A DNA stretch of 64,000 nt from Pseudomonas sp. PA27(2017) (GCF_001945445.1 NZ_MSXW01000061.1:255346-319345), one strand, 5' to 3'. Shown: positions 1 to 9,155, numbered from the stretch's first letter. Notes: generated by a model from the letters alone, not told the origin. A program made the numbers and translations.

Positions 1-5
1 CCACA

Positions 6-1154
6 GTGGCCGAGCCGGTTCAGGAAGCTGAGCCCCAGGTGACCGCCGGCGATGAGGCGATGGCGCAGGCCGATCCCGAATACGCCCTGCCGCCGGCGCC
101 CGAGCCGGGCTACAGCGCCATCGCCAGCCACGTGGAAGGCAGCCTGCTGAAGCTGCTGGAAGAGCTGCCGCTGCCCGAGCGCCATCAAGGCCAGGCCGAC
201 GCGCTGCGCCAGCGCATCACCGCCGGGCTGAACATGTACGAGCTGGTGCCGGTACTCGACGACCTGGCAGTGCTGATGCTGGCGATCGCCGACGTGGGCC
301 AGCGCGAGTTCGAGGGTTATCTCAAGCAGCTCAACGAACGTCTCGCCGCCTTCCAGGGCAGCCTGCAGGACGTGCACACCGACTACGCCGATTCCGCCGA
401 GGCGGCGCGCAGCCTGGACAGCGAGCTGCGCCAGCAGGTCGACGGCCTGCACAGCAGCGTGCAGGCGGCTACCGACCTCGACAACCTCAAGGAGCTGGTG
501 GAGAACCGCCTCAGCGGTCTGCTCGGCACCATGAGCCAGTACCAGCAGCAGCGCGATGCCCGCGAGTTGCAGGTTGGCGAGCGCCTGCAGATCCTGGTCG
601 ACCGGGTGGCCAGCATGGAGCTGGAGGCCAAAGGCTTTCGTGATCATCTCGAGGAGCAACGCCAGAAGGCGCTACTCGACCCGCTCACCGGGCTGCCCAA
701 CCGGGCGGCCTGGACCGAGCGCCTGGATCTGGAGCTGGCGCGCCTGCAGCGCTACGGCGGCGATTTGCTGCTGGCGGTGCTGGATATCGATCACTTCAAG
801 CGCATCAATGACGACTACGGTCACCTGGCTGGCGACAAGGTGTTGAAGATCATCGCTGGTGAATTGCTCAAGCGGCTGCGCAAGACCGATTTCATCGCGC
901 GCTTCGGCGGCGAGGAGTTCGTGTTGCTGATCCCGTCGACGCCCCTGGACGGTGGGCTGAAGTTGCTCGACACCTTGCGTTCGGCGATCGAGAACTGCCC
1001 GTTTCACTTCAAGGGCGAACGCGTGACCATCACCCTGTCAGGCGGCATCAGCTCGTTCAGCAGCGCCGAGCGTAGCGAGCAGGTGTTCGAGCGCGCCGAC
1101 CAGGCCCTGTATCGCGCCAAACGCGGCGGGCGCAACCGTATCGAGGTGGGCTGA
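6..1154 (+). CDS. GGDEF diguanylate cyclase (5' end possibly outside window)
   Basis: Predicted cytoplasmic cyclase that makes cyclic di-GMP from two GTP. The C-terminal GGDEF domain spans roughly residues 225-380 and carries GGEEF near residue 300. An RKTD motif five residues upstream fits the RxxD product-inhibition site. The first ~220 residues are acidic and helical, with likely coiled coil, and show no membrane segment or named sensor domain. The first usable codon is a GTG at base 6 and the frame is still open to the window edge, so the true start may lie upstream; an in-frame ATG lies at 60. Activity is likely because both active and inhibitory sites are intact. The signal it senses is unknown. 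Confidence 0.85.
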   Translation: MAEPVQEAEPQVTAGDEAMAQADPEYALPPAPEPGYSAIASHVEGSLLKLLEELPLPERHQGQADALRQRITAGLNMYELVPVLDDLAVLMLAIADVGQREFEGYLKQLNERLAAFQGSLQDVHTDYADSAEAARSLDSELRQQVDGLHSSVQAATDLDNLKELVENRLSGLLGTMSQYQQQRDARELQVGERLQILVDRVASMELEAKGFRDHLEEQRQKALLDPLTGLPNRAAWTERLDLELARLQRYGGDLLLAVLDIDHFKRINDDYGHLAGDKVLKIIAGELLKRLRKTDFIARFGGEEFVLLIPSTPLDGGLKLLDTLRSAIENCPFHFKGERVTITLSGGISSFSSAERSEQVFERADQALYRAKRGGRNRIEVG

Positions 1155-1315
1155 GTCCTGCCGAATTCTGGCTGCGCCGCCATTCATCCCTTCTGTGCGC
1201 CAGGCACGCCCGGCGTGTGCCGGTTGTCGCAAAGCGCAGCGCCGGCAGTCGCCTGGCCATCACGGCGCTGCTAGTCTTGCACCTGCCGAACACTTGATAA
1301 CCAGATCGACTTCTT

Positions 1316-2212
1316 ATGCTAGGGCGCCTCTCGCTGCTGTTGGGACTCGCTGCGTTCGCCTGCCAGGCGAGTGCGCTGACCGTCTACAAGTACACCGATG
1401 CCAATGGCGTGGTCACCTACAGTGACCAGGCGGCACCCGGTGCGAAGGTGTTCGTGTTCAGCGACCGCATGGTCGAGAAGCTCGACAACCAGGTGAAGCT
1501 GGAGACCCGCAAACATGCTGCCGGCGAAACCCTGCTGGTGCGCAACGATCTGTATGCGCCGGTGCAGGTGGAACTCAAGCTGGAGCAGTTGAGCAACGTC
1601 AGTGGCGCGCCGGGCAAACCGATCAACTGGGTGCTGCCGCCGCGCAGCGAGATTCGCCTGGCCACCCTGGCGCCGCTGGATCCTGCCAAGCCGCTGCGCT
1701 ACACGCCGAAGCTCAATTACGCCCTGGGCGACCCGCGGCTGTTGCCGATCAAGCAGGCTTACCCACTGCCGTGGCGCGGTGGGCCGTTTCGCCTGACCCA
1801 GGGCGCCAACGGCCAGTACAGCCACTTCACGCCCAAGGGCCGTTACGCCCTGGACATCGCCATGCCCGAAGGTACGCCGATCATCGCGGCGCGCGCCGGG
1901 ATGGTGGTCAAGACCGAGAACGCCCAGAGCGGGCGTGGCACCAACCCGTCCGGCAACTTCGTGCGCATCCTGCATGACGACGGCACCATGGGCGTTTACC
2001 TGCACCTGATGCAGGGTTCGGTCAACGTGCGCGAGGGGCAGCGCGTTGCGGTCGGTGCGCCGATCGGTCGCTCCGGCAATACCGGCAACAGTACCGGCCC
2101 GCACCTGCACTTCGTGGTGCAGCGCAACGTGGGCATGGCGCTGGAGTCGATCCCCTTCGAGTTCGCCCAGCCGGTGGACAGCCTGCCCAATTTCGCCGTG
2201 GGCGGCGACTGA
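1316..2212 (+). CDS. M23-family peptidase with N-terminal DUF4124 domain
   Basis: Predicted exported LytM-type metallopeptidase or murein-hydrolase activator acting on periplasmic peptidoglycan. A signal peptide ends near residue 20 (ACQASA). It is followed by a DUF4124-like module (VYKYTDANGVVTYSD). The C-terminal M23 domain keeps a His and Asp zinc-ligand pair (H..GRYALD, near residues 170-180) and the HLHF motif near residue 263. Because all expected ligands are present, enzymatic activity is plausible rather than the degenerate EnvC/NlpD type. It stands alone, 160 bases after the cyclase gene and convergent with the next gene. Confidence 0.85.
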   Translation: MLGRLSLLLGLAAFACQASALTVYKYTDANGVVTYSDQAAPGAKVFVFSDRMVEKLDNQVKLETRKHAAGETLLVRNDLYAPVQVELKLEQLSNVSGAPGKPINWVLPPRSEIRLATLAPLDPAKPLRYTPKLNYALGDPRLLPIKQAYPLPWRGGPFRLTQGANGQYSHFTPKGRYALDIAMPEGTPIIAARAGMVVKTENAQSGRGTNPSGNFVRILHDDGTMGVYLHLMQGSVNVREGQRVAVGAPIGRSGNTGNSTGPHLHFVVQRNVGMALESIPFEFAQPVDSLPNFAVGGD

Positions 2213-2230
2213 AACCATCAGCCCGTGCGG

Positions 2231-2974
2231 TCAGGCCTTGCCTAGGCGACAACTCAATGCACAGTGGTCGGACACGCCGCTGGTCATCCTGGCGTCTTCC
2301 AGGTGATAGCCCGGCGTGTGGAACAGCCCATCGACCATGAACGGAATCTCGCCGGCACGGTGCAGCGAGCCGTCGATGCTGCTGGTGTAGTGCGCCGGCA
2401 CCCCGTCGATGAAGCGCTCGGCGATCAAATCGAAGGTGGCGCGCCCGCGCGGTGCGTTGAAGTCGCCGGTCAGCAACAGGCCGCCGGCGCCATGGGCTTG
2501 CGCCTCGGCCAGCATGATCAGTTTGCCGGCGCTTTCGCGCTGATACGGCGTAGAGCTGCCGAACGGGGTGACGTTGAGGTGGGTGGTCGAGACGCGAAAG
2601 CCGCGAACCGTGGCACTGAGCATGACTTCGGCGATGCTCCGCGGGTCGGCCACACGCCGGCCCTCGGTGGTGAAGAACGTCATCTCCTGAATGTGCTCCG
2701 GGTTGCCCGAGTAGTACTCGGCCGTTACATCGAGCAGCGCCTCGCCACGGGCCAGCATGCCGATGCCCACCACATTGGCCGGGCCTTCATCGGGGTAGCG
2801 CGCCATTGGTGCAAAGACCATGGGCCCGCCCATCAGGGCTTCGAAGAATGGAATGTCGCGCTCGCACAGTTCCTGCAGACAGAGCAGGTCCGGGCGTTCG
2901 CGCACGATCAAAGCTTCGACGCGCGCCAGGTGGCGGGAGCGTTCGATATTGATGGAGGCGATATTGAGCGACAT
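2231..2974 (-). CDS. Endonuclease/exonuclease/phosphatase (EEP) family hydrolase
   Basis: Member of the Mg-dependent DNase I-like phosphohydrolase fold. Motifs appear in the expected order: an N-terminal Asn-containing strand (ASINIE), LQEL with the metal-binding Glu near residue 38, TTHLN, LTGDFNAP, and the terminal SDH. The ATG at 2974 is preferred because the protein then begins directly with the first fold strand; a longer frame back to 3019 would add an Ala/Pro-rich stretch. No signal peptide is seen, so it is probably cytoplasmic. The substrate cannot be told from sequence (nucleic acid, phospholipid or inositol phosphate are all possible in the family). Confidence 0.8.
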   Translation of the reverse strand: MSLNIASINIERSRHLARVEALIVRERPDLLCLQELCERDIPFFEALMGGPMVFAPMARYPDEGPANVVGIGMLARGEALLDVTAEYYSGNPEHIQEMTFFTTEGRRVADPRSIAEVMLSATVRGFRVSTTHLNVTPFGSSTPYQRESAGKLIMLAEAQAHGAGGLLLTGDFNAPRGRATFDLIAERFIDGVPAHYTSSIDGSLHRAGEIPFMVDGLFHTPGYHLEDARMTSGVSDHCALSCRLGKA

Positions 2975-3067
2975 GGAATCGGAAGGCGTGAAGAAAGGAG
3001 GCGCTGCAGCAGCGGCCAAGTATACCTGACGCCCGTGGTCAGCATGCGCGGTACGCCAGCCACAACG

Positions 3068-3096
3068 CGAATCGCCCGGGCAAGCCGGGCGATTCG
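3068..3096 (-). terminator. 12-bp perfect hairpin after the outer-membrane protein gene
   Basis: Arms at 3068-3079 and 3085-3096 are perfectly complementary with a GCAAG loop. It lies 16 bases beyond the stop of the barrel gene and between two genes transcribed the same way. The run of U expected of an intrinsic terminator is weak, so it may act mainly as an mRNA 3' end stabiliser. Confidence 0.5.
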
Positions 3097-3111
3097 TTCA
3101 CAGCGGCGTGA

Positions 3112-3870
3112 TCAGAACGCCAGGCCGACCTTCAGGCCAACCTGCTCTTGCTTGAGCTTGCTGTTTTCCGCCAGCACGGTGTCGCTGTCGAGTTTGTAGT
3201 TGGTGCGGGTGTAGTACAGGCTGGTGCTGATCGGCAGGTTGTTGATGCCCTTGTTCCACAGCACGGTCAGTTCGGCGTACGGGTTGGCCTTGTCCTTCAG
3301 ATCGACGGTGTCGCTGCCTTCGCCGCTGACTTTCAGCTTGGCTTCGGCGTCGAGCGAGTAGCGCGCACCGGCTTCCAGGCGCACGGTGTAATCCGGGGTC
3401 AGGTAGTTGTAGCCGATGCCCGCCTTGGCGAACGGGGATTTGCTGGTCAGCTTGACGTCGTTGCCGAATGGCGCGACATCGTCCTGCTCGATACGACCCC
3501 AGTCGTAGCCACCACCCACGATGAAGTCGACGTAGTTGTTGGTGCTCAGCGCAGCGCGCAGGCCCAGGTCCAGGTCGGCGCGGGCCGCCTTGTATTCGTC
3601 GTCGTCCTTCTTGCGGTACTGGCCTTCGATACCGGCCTGGTAGATGAAGCCTTCATGGCCGGTCAGCTTGTTGCCGAAGTTGTAGAACAGGCCGCCCTGG
3701 TTCAGGCGTTCCTTGTCGCTCTCGCCAAAGGCGCTCAATTTGTACTGGTTGTGCGAGCCGATCACACCGATGGTCGAAATCGGGTCCGTGATCGAGTCGG
3801 CGTAGGCATGGGAAGCGCCAGCGAGGCACAGGGCGAGGGCAGTTTTCGAAGTGATTCCATTGAGTTGCAT
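3112..3870 (-). CDS. Predicted outer-membrane beta-barrel protein
   Basis: 252-residue exported protein. The signal peptide ends near residue 24 (GASHAYA), and the mature part has repeated short amphipathic strands with alternating aromatic residues. The last residue is Phe (VGLKVGLAF), the usual BAM recognition end. Predicted 10-12 strand barrel of unknown transport role; no enzyme motifs are visible. The ATG at 3870 is chosen because it has AAGGA 8 bases upstream and gives an immediate signal peptide; the frame extends 16 codons further upstream. A perfect 14-bp palindrome lies about 160 bases upstream and could be an operator. Confidence 0.75.
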   Translation of the reverse strand: MQLNGITSKTALALCLAGASHAYADSITDPISTIGVIGSHNQYKLSAFGESDKERLNQGGLFYNFGNKLTGHEGFIYQAGIEGQYRKKDDDEYKAARADLDLGLRAALSTNNYVDFIVGGGYDWGRIEQDDVAPFGNDVKLTSKSPFAKAGIGYNYLTPDYTVRLEAGARYSLDAEAKLKVSGEGSDTVDLKDKANPYAELTVLWNKGINNLPISTSLYYTRTNYKLDSDTVLAENSKLKQEQVGLKVGLAF

Positions 3871-4028
3871 GGCTGAATCCTTGGCAGTCTGTTCATGTGA
3901 TGGCGTGCACCGATCCAATCGATGCTCGCGGTGGACTGCCCACCTGCCATGGGTATTCGAGGAAGCCGACGAACGGTCGTAAGTGCTTGTCTTGAAAGGC
4001 AGGGTCGGCGCTGCTCACCTGCCATATA

Positions 4029-4042
4029 TGACCGATCGGTCA
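4029..4042. promoter_or_regulatory. Perfect palindrome TGACCGATCGGTCA, candidate TetR-type operator
   Basis: A 14-bp exact inverted repeat in the 235-base spacer between the barrel gene and the CNNM transporter gene. Its symmetry and size resemble TetR-family operators, but no TetR gene is nearby. Function is inferred from symmetry only. Confidence 0.35.
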
Positions 4043-4105
4043 GGTCGCCGCGGCGGCGATGAACAGCGCCTGGCGGATCGATACGCAGCCCCCGGTTCAC
4101 CGGTA

Positions 4106-5446
4106 TCAGTCGAGCTTGATGACCTTGGCCAGGAGGATTTTCGGGCCTTTCATCTTCTTGACTATCAGTCGCAGGCCGGCGACTTCCAACGATTCCTCTT
4201 CCTCGGGCACGCGCTTGAGGGTTTCGTAGATCAGACCGGCAAGGGTCTCGGCCTCGATATGGTCGAGGTCGATGCCCAGCAGCCGCTCGAGCTTGAACAG
4301 TGGTGTGTCGCCGCGCACCAGCAGCTTGCCGGGCTGGTAGGCGAGGATGCCGCGTTCGGTCTTGCGATGCTCGTCCTGGATATCGCCGACCAGGGCCTCG
4401 AGCACGTCTTCCATGGTCAGGTAGCCAATCACCTTGCCATCGGCTTCCTCGACCAGTGCGAAGTGAGCGCTGCCCTTGCGGAACTGCTCCAGCAGATCGG
4501 ACAACGGCAGGTTGCGGCTGACCTTCTCAATCGGGCGCATCAGCTCGGCCAGGCGCAGGGTCGATGGCAGCATTTCCAGGAGCGACAGGTGCAGCAGCAG
4601 GTCCTTGATGTGCAGCACGCCGACGAACTCGCCCGCGGCTTCGTCGTAGATCGGGAAGCGGCTGTACTTGTGGCGTCGGAACAGGCTGAACACCTCGTCC
4701 AGCGTGGCATTGAGTTCCAGATAGACGAGGTCTTCGCGGGAGTTGGCCCAGTCGACCACCTCCAGCTCGCCCAACTCCACGGCAGAGGCGAGCACGCGCA
4801 TGTCCTGATCGCTCGGGTCGCTGGCGCGACTGGAGTGCAGGATCAGCTTGAGTTCGTCGCGGCTGTAATGGTGCTCGTGATGCCCGGCCGGCTGATCCTG
4901 GCCGGCGATGCGCAGGATGGCGTTGGCGCTGGCGTTGAGCAGGAAGATCGCCGGGTACATGGCCCAGTAGAACAGATACAGCGGCGCAGCCGTCCACAGC
5001 GACAATAGTTCCGGCTTGCGGATCGCCCAGGATTTCGGAGCCAGCTCGCCGATCACGATGTGCAGGTAGGAAATGATGAAGAACGCGGTGAAGAAGGCGA
5101 TCCCGTGGATCAGCTTCTGCGATTCGATGCCGATCGAGGTCAGCAATGGTTCGAGCAAGTGCGCGAAGGCCGGTTCACCCACCCAGCCCAGGCCCAGGGA
5201 GGCCAGGGTAATGCCCAGTTGGCAGGCAGAGAGATAAGCGTCGAGCTGATTGTGCACGGTGCGCAGGATATGCCCGCGCCAGCCGTTTTTCTTGGCCAGG
5301 GCCTCGACCTTGGTGGCTCGCAACTTGACCATGGCGAACTCGGCGGCCACGAAGAAGCCGTTGAGCAGCACCAGGAACAGGGCGAACAGCACCAGGCCCA
5401 TGTCAGCGAAATAACTGGAGAAGGAGACGCTCGTAGAGGGATCCAT
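4106..5446 (-). CDS. CNNM/CorC (hemolysin C) family transporter
   Basis: Inner-membrane protein of the HlyC/CorC family, related to Mg2+/Co2+ efflux systems; the family name hemolysin is historical. Order: DUF21 domain with about four membrane helices (residues 10-190), a pair of CBS domains (about 205-335) and a C-terminal CorC_HlyC domain (about 350-440). The length of 446 aa is typical. It lies 69 bases downstream of phoR on the same strand, an arrangement seen in other pseudomonads, so co-transcription with phoBR is possible though not shown. Confidence 0.88.
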   Translation of the reverse strand: MDPSTSVSFSSYFADMGLVLFALFLVLLNGFFVAAEFAMVKLRATKVEALAKKNGWRGHILRTVHNQLDAYLSACQLGITLASLGLGWVGEPAFAHLLEPLLTSIGIESQKLIHGIAFFTAFFIISYLHIVIGELAPKSWAIRKPELLSLWTAAPLYLFYWAMYPAIFLLNASANAILRIAGQDQPAGHHEHHYSRDELKLILHSSRASDPSDQDMRVLASAVELGELEVVDWANSREDLVYLELNATLDEVFSLFRRHKYSRFPIYDEAAGEFVGVLHIKDLLLHLSLLEMLPSTLRLAELMRPIEKVSRNLPLSDLLEQFRKGSAHFALVEEADGKVIGYLTMEDVLEALVGDIQDEHRKTERGILAYQPGKLLVRGDTPLFKLERLLGIDLDHIEAETLAGLIYETLKRVPEEEESLEVAGLRLIVKKMKGPKILLAKVIKLD

Positions 5447-5515
5447 AAGGGGTTCGTGTGACCGGATGTTGCTAAAGGGTGGGGCCTGGGCGAGCGCTTT
5501 GCAATAGGGCCCTAT

Positions 5516-6823
5516 TCAGCGGCTCGGCGGGGCGATCTGCGCCGGCTGGAAATTACAGGTGAACAGGCTGCCCTTGCCGACCACGCTGGTGATTTCCAGC
5601 CCACCGCGGTGGCGCAGCAGCACGTGCTTGACGATGGCCAGGCCGAGGCCAGTGCCGCCGGTATGGCTGGCGCGACTGGAGTCGACCCGGTAGAAGCGCT
5701 CGGTCAGGCGTGGCAGGTGCTTGGCCTCGATACCGGGGCCGGTGTCCTGTACCGATAGGTGCGCACCCTGGTCGTCCTGCCACCAGCGAATGCGGATCTC
5801 GCCCTCTGCCTGGGTGTACTTCACGGCGTTGAACACCAGGTTGGAAAACGCGCTGCGCAACTCCGACTCACTGCCCTTGAGCTTGAGGCCTGCGTCGGCC
5901 TCGAGGCTGATCCGATGATTGCGCTCAGCGGATAGCGAGAGGGCATCGTTGCGAATGGTCTGTAGCAGCCCGTCGACCGCCACCGGGTGGTTGTCGGAGG
6001 GGTAGTCGGTGGCTTCCAGCTTGGCCAGGAGCAGCAGGTCGTTGAGCAGGCCCTGCATACGAGCGCCTTGCTGCTGCATTTGCTGCAGGGCACGGCGCCA
6101 GCGTGGGTTGATGTCGTCGACGTTGTCGTGGAGGGTTTCCAGATAGCCGGAAATCACCGTCAGCGGTGTGCGCAGTTCGTGGGACACGTTGGCGACGAAA
6201 TCCTTGCGCATCTGCTCCAACTGGTGAAGACGCGTGACGTCGCGCACCAGCATCAGATGTTCCTCGTTGCCGTAGCGGGTGACGTTGAGTTGTAGCTGCT
6301 TGCGTGGGTTGACCGGCGAAGGCAGCTCGAGGGGCTCGAGGAAATTGCCGCGTTCGAAGTAGTCCTTGAAGCGTGGGTCGCGCACCAGGTTGGTGATCGA
6401 CTGGCCGCTGTCCTGGGGCGTTTTCAGGCCCAAGAGGGTTTCCGAGGCCTTGTTCCACCATTCCAGGTTGCCGTGGCTGTCGAGCATGATCACCGCATCG
6501 CGCAATGCTGCGGTGGATTCCTGCACGCGGTCGATCACCGCCTGCAGGCGCCCGCGGGCCCGCTGGTTACGGCGCTGCAGGTGGTAGATGCTGTCGAATA
6601 CCTCGCCCCACAGGCCATAGCCGTCGGGCGGTGGTTCGTCGGGCTGGTGATCCTTGAGCCAGGTGTGCAGTCGCAGCAGCTGGCTGAGGTTCCATAGCAG
6701 GTGAGCGGCCAGGCCGATGGCGATGGCCCAGGCATATTCGCCGGTGATCACCCCGGCGGCCAGGCAGGCTGCGATCAGCAGCACCAAGCGGCGGGTTATG
6801 GCGCCACGCCAGTTGCTCGTCAC
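5516..6823 (-). CDS. phoR: Phosphate regulon sensor histidine kinase PhoR
   Basis: Membrane-bound kinase that phosphorylates PhoB when phosphate is limiting. Two N-terminal hydrophobic helices (residues 10-45) are followed by a DUF3329/PAS region to about 200. A HisKA domain has the H-box SHELRTPLTV (His near 213), and the HATPase_c domain carries the N-box (FNAVKYT) and G-boxes (DTGPGI, GGTGLGLAIV). Length of 435 aa fits the family. The gene follows phoB by 52 bases, the standard phoBR order. Identification is strong from domain order plus neighbour. Confidence 0.95.
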   Translation of the reverse strand: MTSNWRGAITRRLVLLIAACLAAGVITGEYAWAIAIGLAAHLLWNLSQLLRLHTWLKDHQPDEPPPDGYGLWGEVFDSIYHLQRRNQRARGRLQAVIDRVQESTAALRDAVIMLDSHGNLEWWNKASETLLGLKTPQDSGQSITNLVRDPRFKDYFERGNFLEPLELPSPVNPRKQLQLNVTRYGNEEHLMLVRDVTRLHQLEQMRKDFVANVSHELRTPLTVISGYLETLHDNVDDINPRWRRALQQMQQQGARMQGLLNDLLLLAKLEATDYPSDNHPVAVDGLLQTIRNDALSLSAERNHRISLEADAGLKLKGSESELRSAFSNLVFNAVKYTQAEGEIRIRWWQDDQGAHLSVQDTGPGIEAKHLPRLTERFYRVDSSRASHTGGTGLGLAIVKHVLLRHRGGLEITSVVGKGSLFTCNFQPAQIAPPSR

Positions 6824-6875
6824 GTTTCGCTCATCCGCCAGCCGATCCCTGTGATGGTGAGTTGCAGGCTATCGT

Positions 6876-7565
6876 TCAGCCCTTGGTGGAGAAACGATAC
6901 CCGGTGCCGCGTACCGTCTGCACCAGATTTTCATAGGCCTCGCCCAGCGCCTTGCGCAGGCGGCGGATGTGTACGTCGACGGTGCGTTCCTCGACATAGA
7001 CGTTGCCGCCCCACACCTGATCGAGCAACTGCCCGCGGGTGTAGGCGCGCTCCTGGTGCGTCATGAAGAACTGCAGCAGGCGGTATTCGGTCGGGCCCAT
7101 CTCGGCCGGTTTGCCGTCGATAGTCACGCGGTGGCTGATCGGGTCGAGCAGCAGGCCGCCCACTTCGATCGGCCCTTCGCTGTCGCTGGGGCCGGCGCGG
7201 CGCAGCACGGCCTTGAGGCGGGCAACCAACTCGCGCGGCGAAAAGGGCTTTGTGATGTAGTCGTCGGCGCCGACTTCCAGGCCCTGGATCTTGTTGTCCT
7301 CTTCACCCTTGGCGGTGAGCATGATGATCGGGATGTCGCCGGTCAGCTCATCGCGCTTCAGGCGCCGGGCCAGCTCGATGCCCGATGTGCCGGGCAGCAT
7401 CCAGTCGAGCAGGATCAGGTCGGGTTTGCGGTCGACGATGATCGCGTGTGCCTGCCCGGTGTTTTCCGCTTCCAGGCACTCGTACCCGGCCATTTCCAGC
7501 GCTACCACGATCATTTCGCGGATTGGCGCTTCGTCATCGACGATCAGGATGTTCTTGCCAACCAT
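6876..7565 (-). CDS. phoB: Phosphate regulon response regulator PhoB
   Basis: OmpR-type regulator that binds Pho boxes when phosphorylated. The receiver domain (residues 1-120) shows the acidic pair DDE near residue 11, phospho-acceptor Asp in LLDWMLPG near residue 54 and the conserved Lys in TKPFSP near 105. The winged-helix DNA-binding domain (about 130-229) ends in the typical VRGTGYRF hairpin. Length of 229 aa is exact for the family. A consensus-like Pho box 53 bases upstream suggests autoregulation. Confidence 0.96.
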   Translation of the reverse strand: MVGKNILIVDDEAPIREMIVVALEMAGYECLEAENTGQAHAIIVDRKPDLILLDWMLPGTSGIELARRLKRDELTGDIPIIMLTAKGEEDNKIQGLEVGADDYITKPFSPRELVARLKAVLRRAGPSDSEGPIEVGGLLLDPISHRVTIDGKPAEMGPTEYRLLQFFMTHQERAYTRGQLLDQVWGGNVYVEERTVDVHIRRLRKALGEAYENLVQTVRGTGYRFSTKG

Positions 7566-7618
7566 GGGTTGAGCCTCGGTTCATTCAACTGTCATGCGGC
7601 GCATTAGATAACGGAATT

Positions 7619-7636
7619 ATTGCAGCGATATGACAG
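7619..7636 (-). promoter_or_regulatory. Pho box upstream of phoB
   Basis: On the minus strand the site reads CTGTCATATCGCTGCAAT: two 7-base repeats (CTGTCAT and CTGCAAT) separated by 4 bases, matching the PhoB consensus in 12 of 14 repeat positions. A TATCTA-like -10 element follows at the spacing usual for PhoB-activated promoters, where the Pho box replaces the -35. Indicates autoregulation of phoBR. Confidence 0.8.
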
Positions 7637-7666
7637 CTGTGCGGCAAGCGTTCGTGCTGGCGCTGC

Positions 7667-8557
7667 TCAGCGCAAGCCATAGTCGAGCACGATGCCCAGG
7701 AAGATCGCCAGCCCGGCCCAGTGGTTATGCAGGAAGGCCCGGAAGCAGACCATCGGTTCGCGCTGGCGGGTCATGTAGAACTCCCAGGCGAAGCAGCCGG
7801 CGGCTACCAGCAGGCCGAGATGGAAGTACAGGCCCAGTTCGAAGCGCCCCCCGGCCAGCAGCAGGCACAGAAGGGTCAGGCCCTGCAGGCCGAAGATGAT
7901 CACCCGGTCTGCATCACCGAACAGGATCGCCGTGGATTTCACGCCGATCTTCAGGTCGTCCTCGCGGTCGGCCATGGCGTAGTAGGTGTCGTAGGCCACG
8001 GTCCAGATCACGTTGGCGAGCAGCAGCAACCAGGCCGCCGCCGGCAGCTCGCCAGTCTCGGCGGTGAAGGCCATCGGCATGCCCCAGGAGAACGCGGTGC
8101 CGAGCACCACTTGGGGGTAATAGGTGTAGCGCTTCATGAACGGGTACAACGCCGCCACGCCCAGGGCTCCGAACGACAGCCAGACGGTGGTGGCGTTGGT
8201 CAGCAGTACCAAGGCGAAGCTGAGGGCCACCAGCACGGCGAAGAGGATTAGCGCCTCGCGCGCGGTGACCTTGCCGCTGGCCAGCGGACGCGCCTTTGTG
8301 CGGCTGACGTGGCCGTCGAAGTTGCGGTCGGCGTAATCGTTGATCACGCAGCCGGCGGCGCGCATCAGCACCACGCCGGTCACGAAGATCACCAGGTTCT
8401 TGATGCTCGGCATGCCTTCGGCGGCGATCCACAGCGCCCATAGCGTCGGCCACAGCAGCAGGTAGATACCGATGGGTTTGTCCATGCGCGTCAGCTGCAG
8501 GAAGTCCCAGATACGTGGGTGCAGGTGATTGAGCGATTGCAGCAGACGAATGTACAT
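7667..8557 (-). CDS. ubiA: 4-hydroxybenzoate octaprenyltransferase UbiA
   Basis: Inner-membrane prenyltransferase that joins a polyprenyl chain to 4-hydroxybenzoate, the second step of ubiquinone synthesis. About eight to nine membrane helices. Both Mg-prenyl diphosphate motifs are intact: NDYADRNFD near residue 72 and a second DREDD near residue 195. The ATG at 8557 has AGGAGA upstream and gives 296 aa, the usual length; the frame runs further upstream but only over ubiC in another frame. Located just after ubiC, which makes its substrate. Confidence 0.95.
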   Translation of the reverse strand: MYIRLLQSLNHLHPRIWDFLQLTRMDKPIGIYLLLWPTLWALWIAAEGMPSIKNLVIFVTGVVLMRAAGCVINDYADRNFDGHVSRTKARPLASGKVTAREALILFAVLVALSFALVLLTNATTVWLSFGALGVAALYPFMKRYTYYPQVVLGTAFSWGMPMAFTAETGELPAAAWLLLLANVIWTVAYDTYYAMADREDDLKIGVKSTAILFGDADRVIIFGLQGLTLLCLLLAGGRFELGLYFHLGLLVAAGCFAWEFYMTRQREPMVCFRAFLHNHWAGLAIFLGIVLDYGLR

Positions 8558-8612
8558 CGAGCGGTTCTCCTGGCGCGGTGCACGGATTATACGGCGCCGC
8601 GCCGCTGCGGGG

Positions 8613-9155
8613 TCAGCGGCTCGCTGCGGGCCAGAAGGCCGGCAGGAAAACTTCGGCGACCAGCACGGCCAGCTGTTCGCGACGAAAGCACGAGCGCCGC
8701 GCCCACAATTTATCCTGTAAGGCTTCTGCCGGTAGCCAGGCGCCTGGGTAGCGGCAGACTTGCAGTTCGCCGCGAGTAAAGGCCTGGTCGCTGAACAGCA
8801 GCTCGCCCAACGAGCGGCTGCCCAGTTGCTGAAGATCCAGGCCCGAGCCTTCCAGCGCCTGCCGGGCAGCCACGCTGCGGGCGAACACCCAGGGTTGGCC
8901 ATTGCCGCGCAGGTAGACTTCGCGCACCCAGCCGGTACTGCCCGGCGATACGTCCAGGGCCGCGCATTCGTCGTCACGCAGGGCCAGCCAGCCCTCGCGC
9001 AGCGGCGTCACGCTGAAACCGTTCGCGGACAGTTCGGTCAGCCGCCGGGTCAGCGAGCGCTCGTCGAACAGCCAGTCGCAGACGCTGGCCGAGGGCGGGG
9101 CCGATAGCTTATCGCGGGTGAGCCAGGTGGGTGTGTGCAGGGCGGAAGGGGGCAC
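8613..9155 (-). CDS. ubiC: Chorismate lyase UbiC
   Basis: Cytosolic enzyme that splits chorismate into 4-hydroxybenzoate and pyruvate, first committed step of ubiquinone synthesis. The expected substrate Arg (in GWVREVYL), LGELLF segment and C-terminal Glu (AEVFLPAF) are present. Length of 180 aa fits. The start is a GTG at 9155 with no strong ribosome site, so translation may be weak; no better in-frame start is seen. It precedes ubiA by 55 bases and is divergent from the rubredoxin gene. Confidence 0.92.
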   Translation of the reverse strand: MPPSALHTPTWLTRDKLSAPPSASVCDWLFDERSLTRRLTELSANGFSVTPLREGWLALRDDECAALDVSPGSTGWVREVYLRGNGQPWVFARSVAARQALEGSGLDLQQLGSRSLGELLFSDQAFTRGELQVCRYPGAWLPAEALQDKLWARRSCFRREQLAVLVAEVFLPAFWPAASR

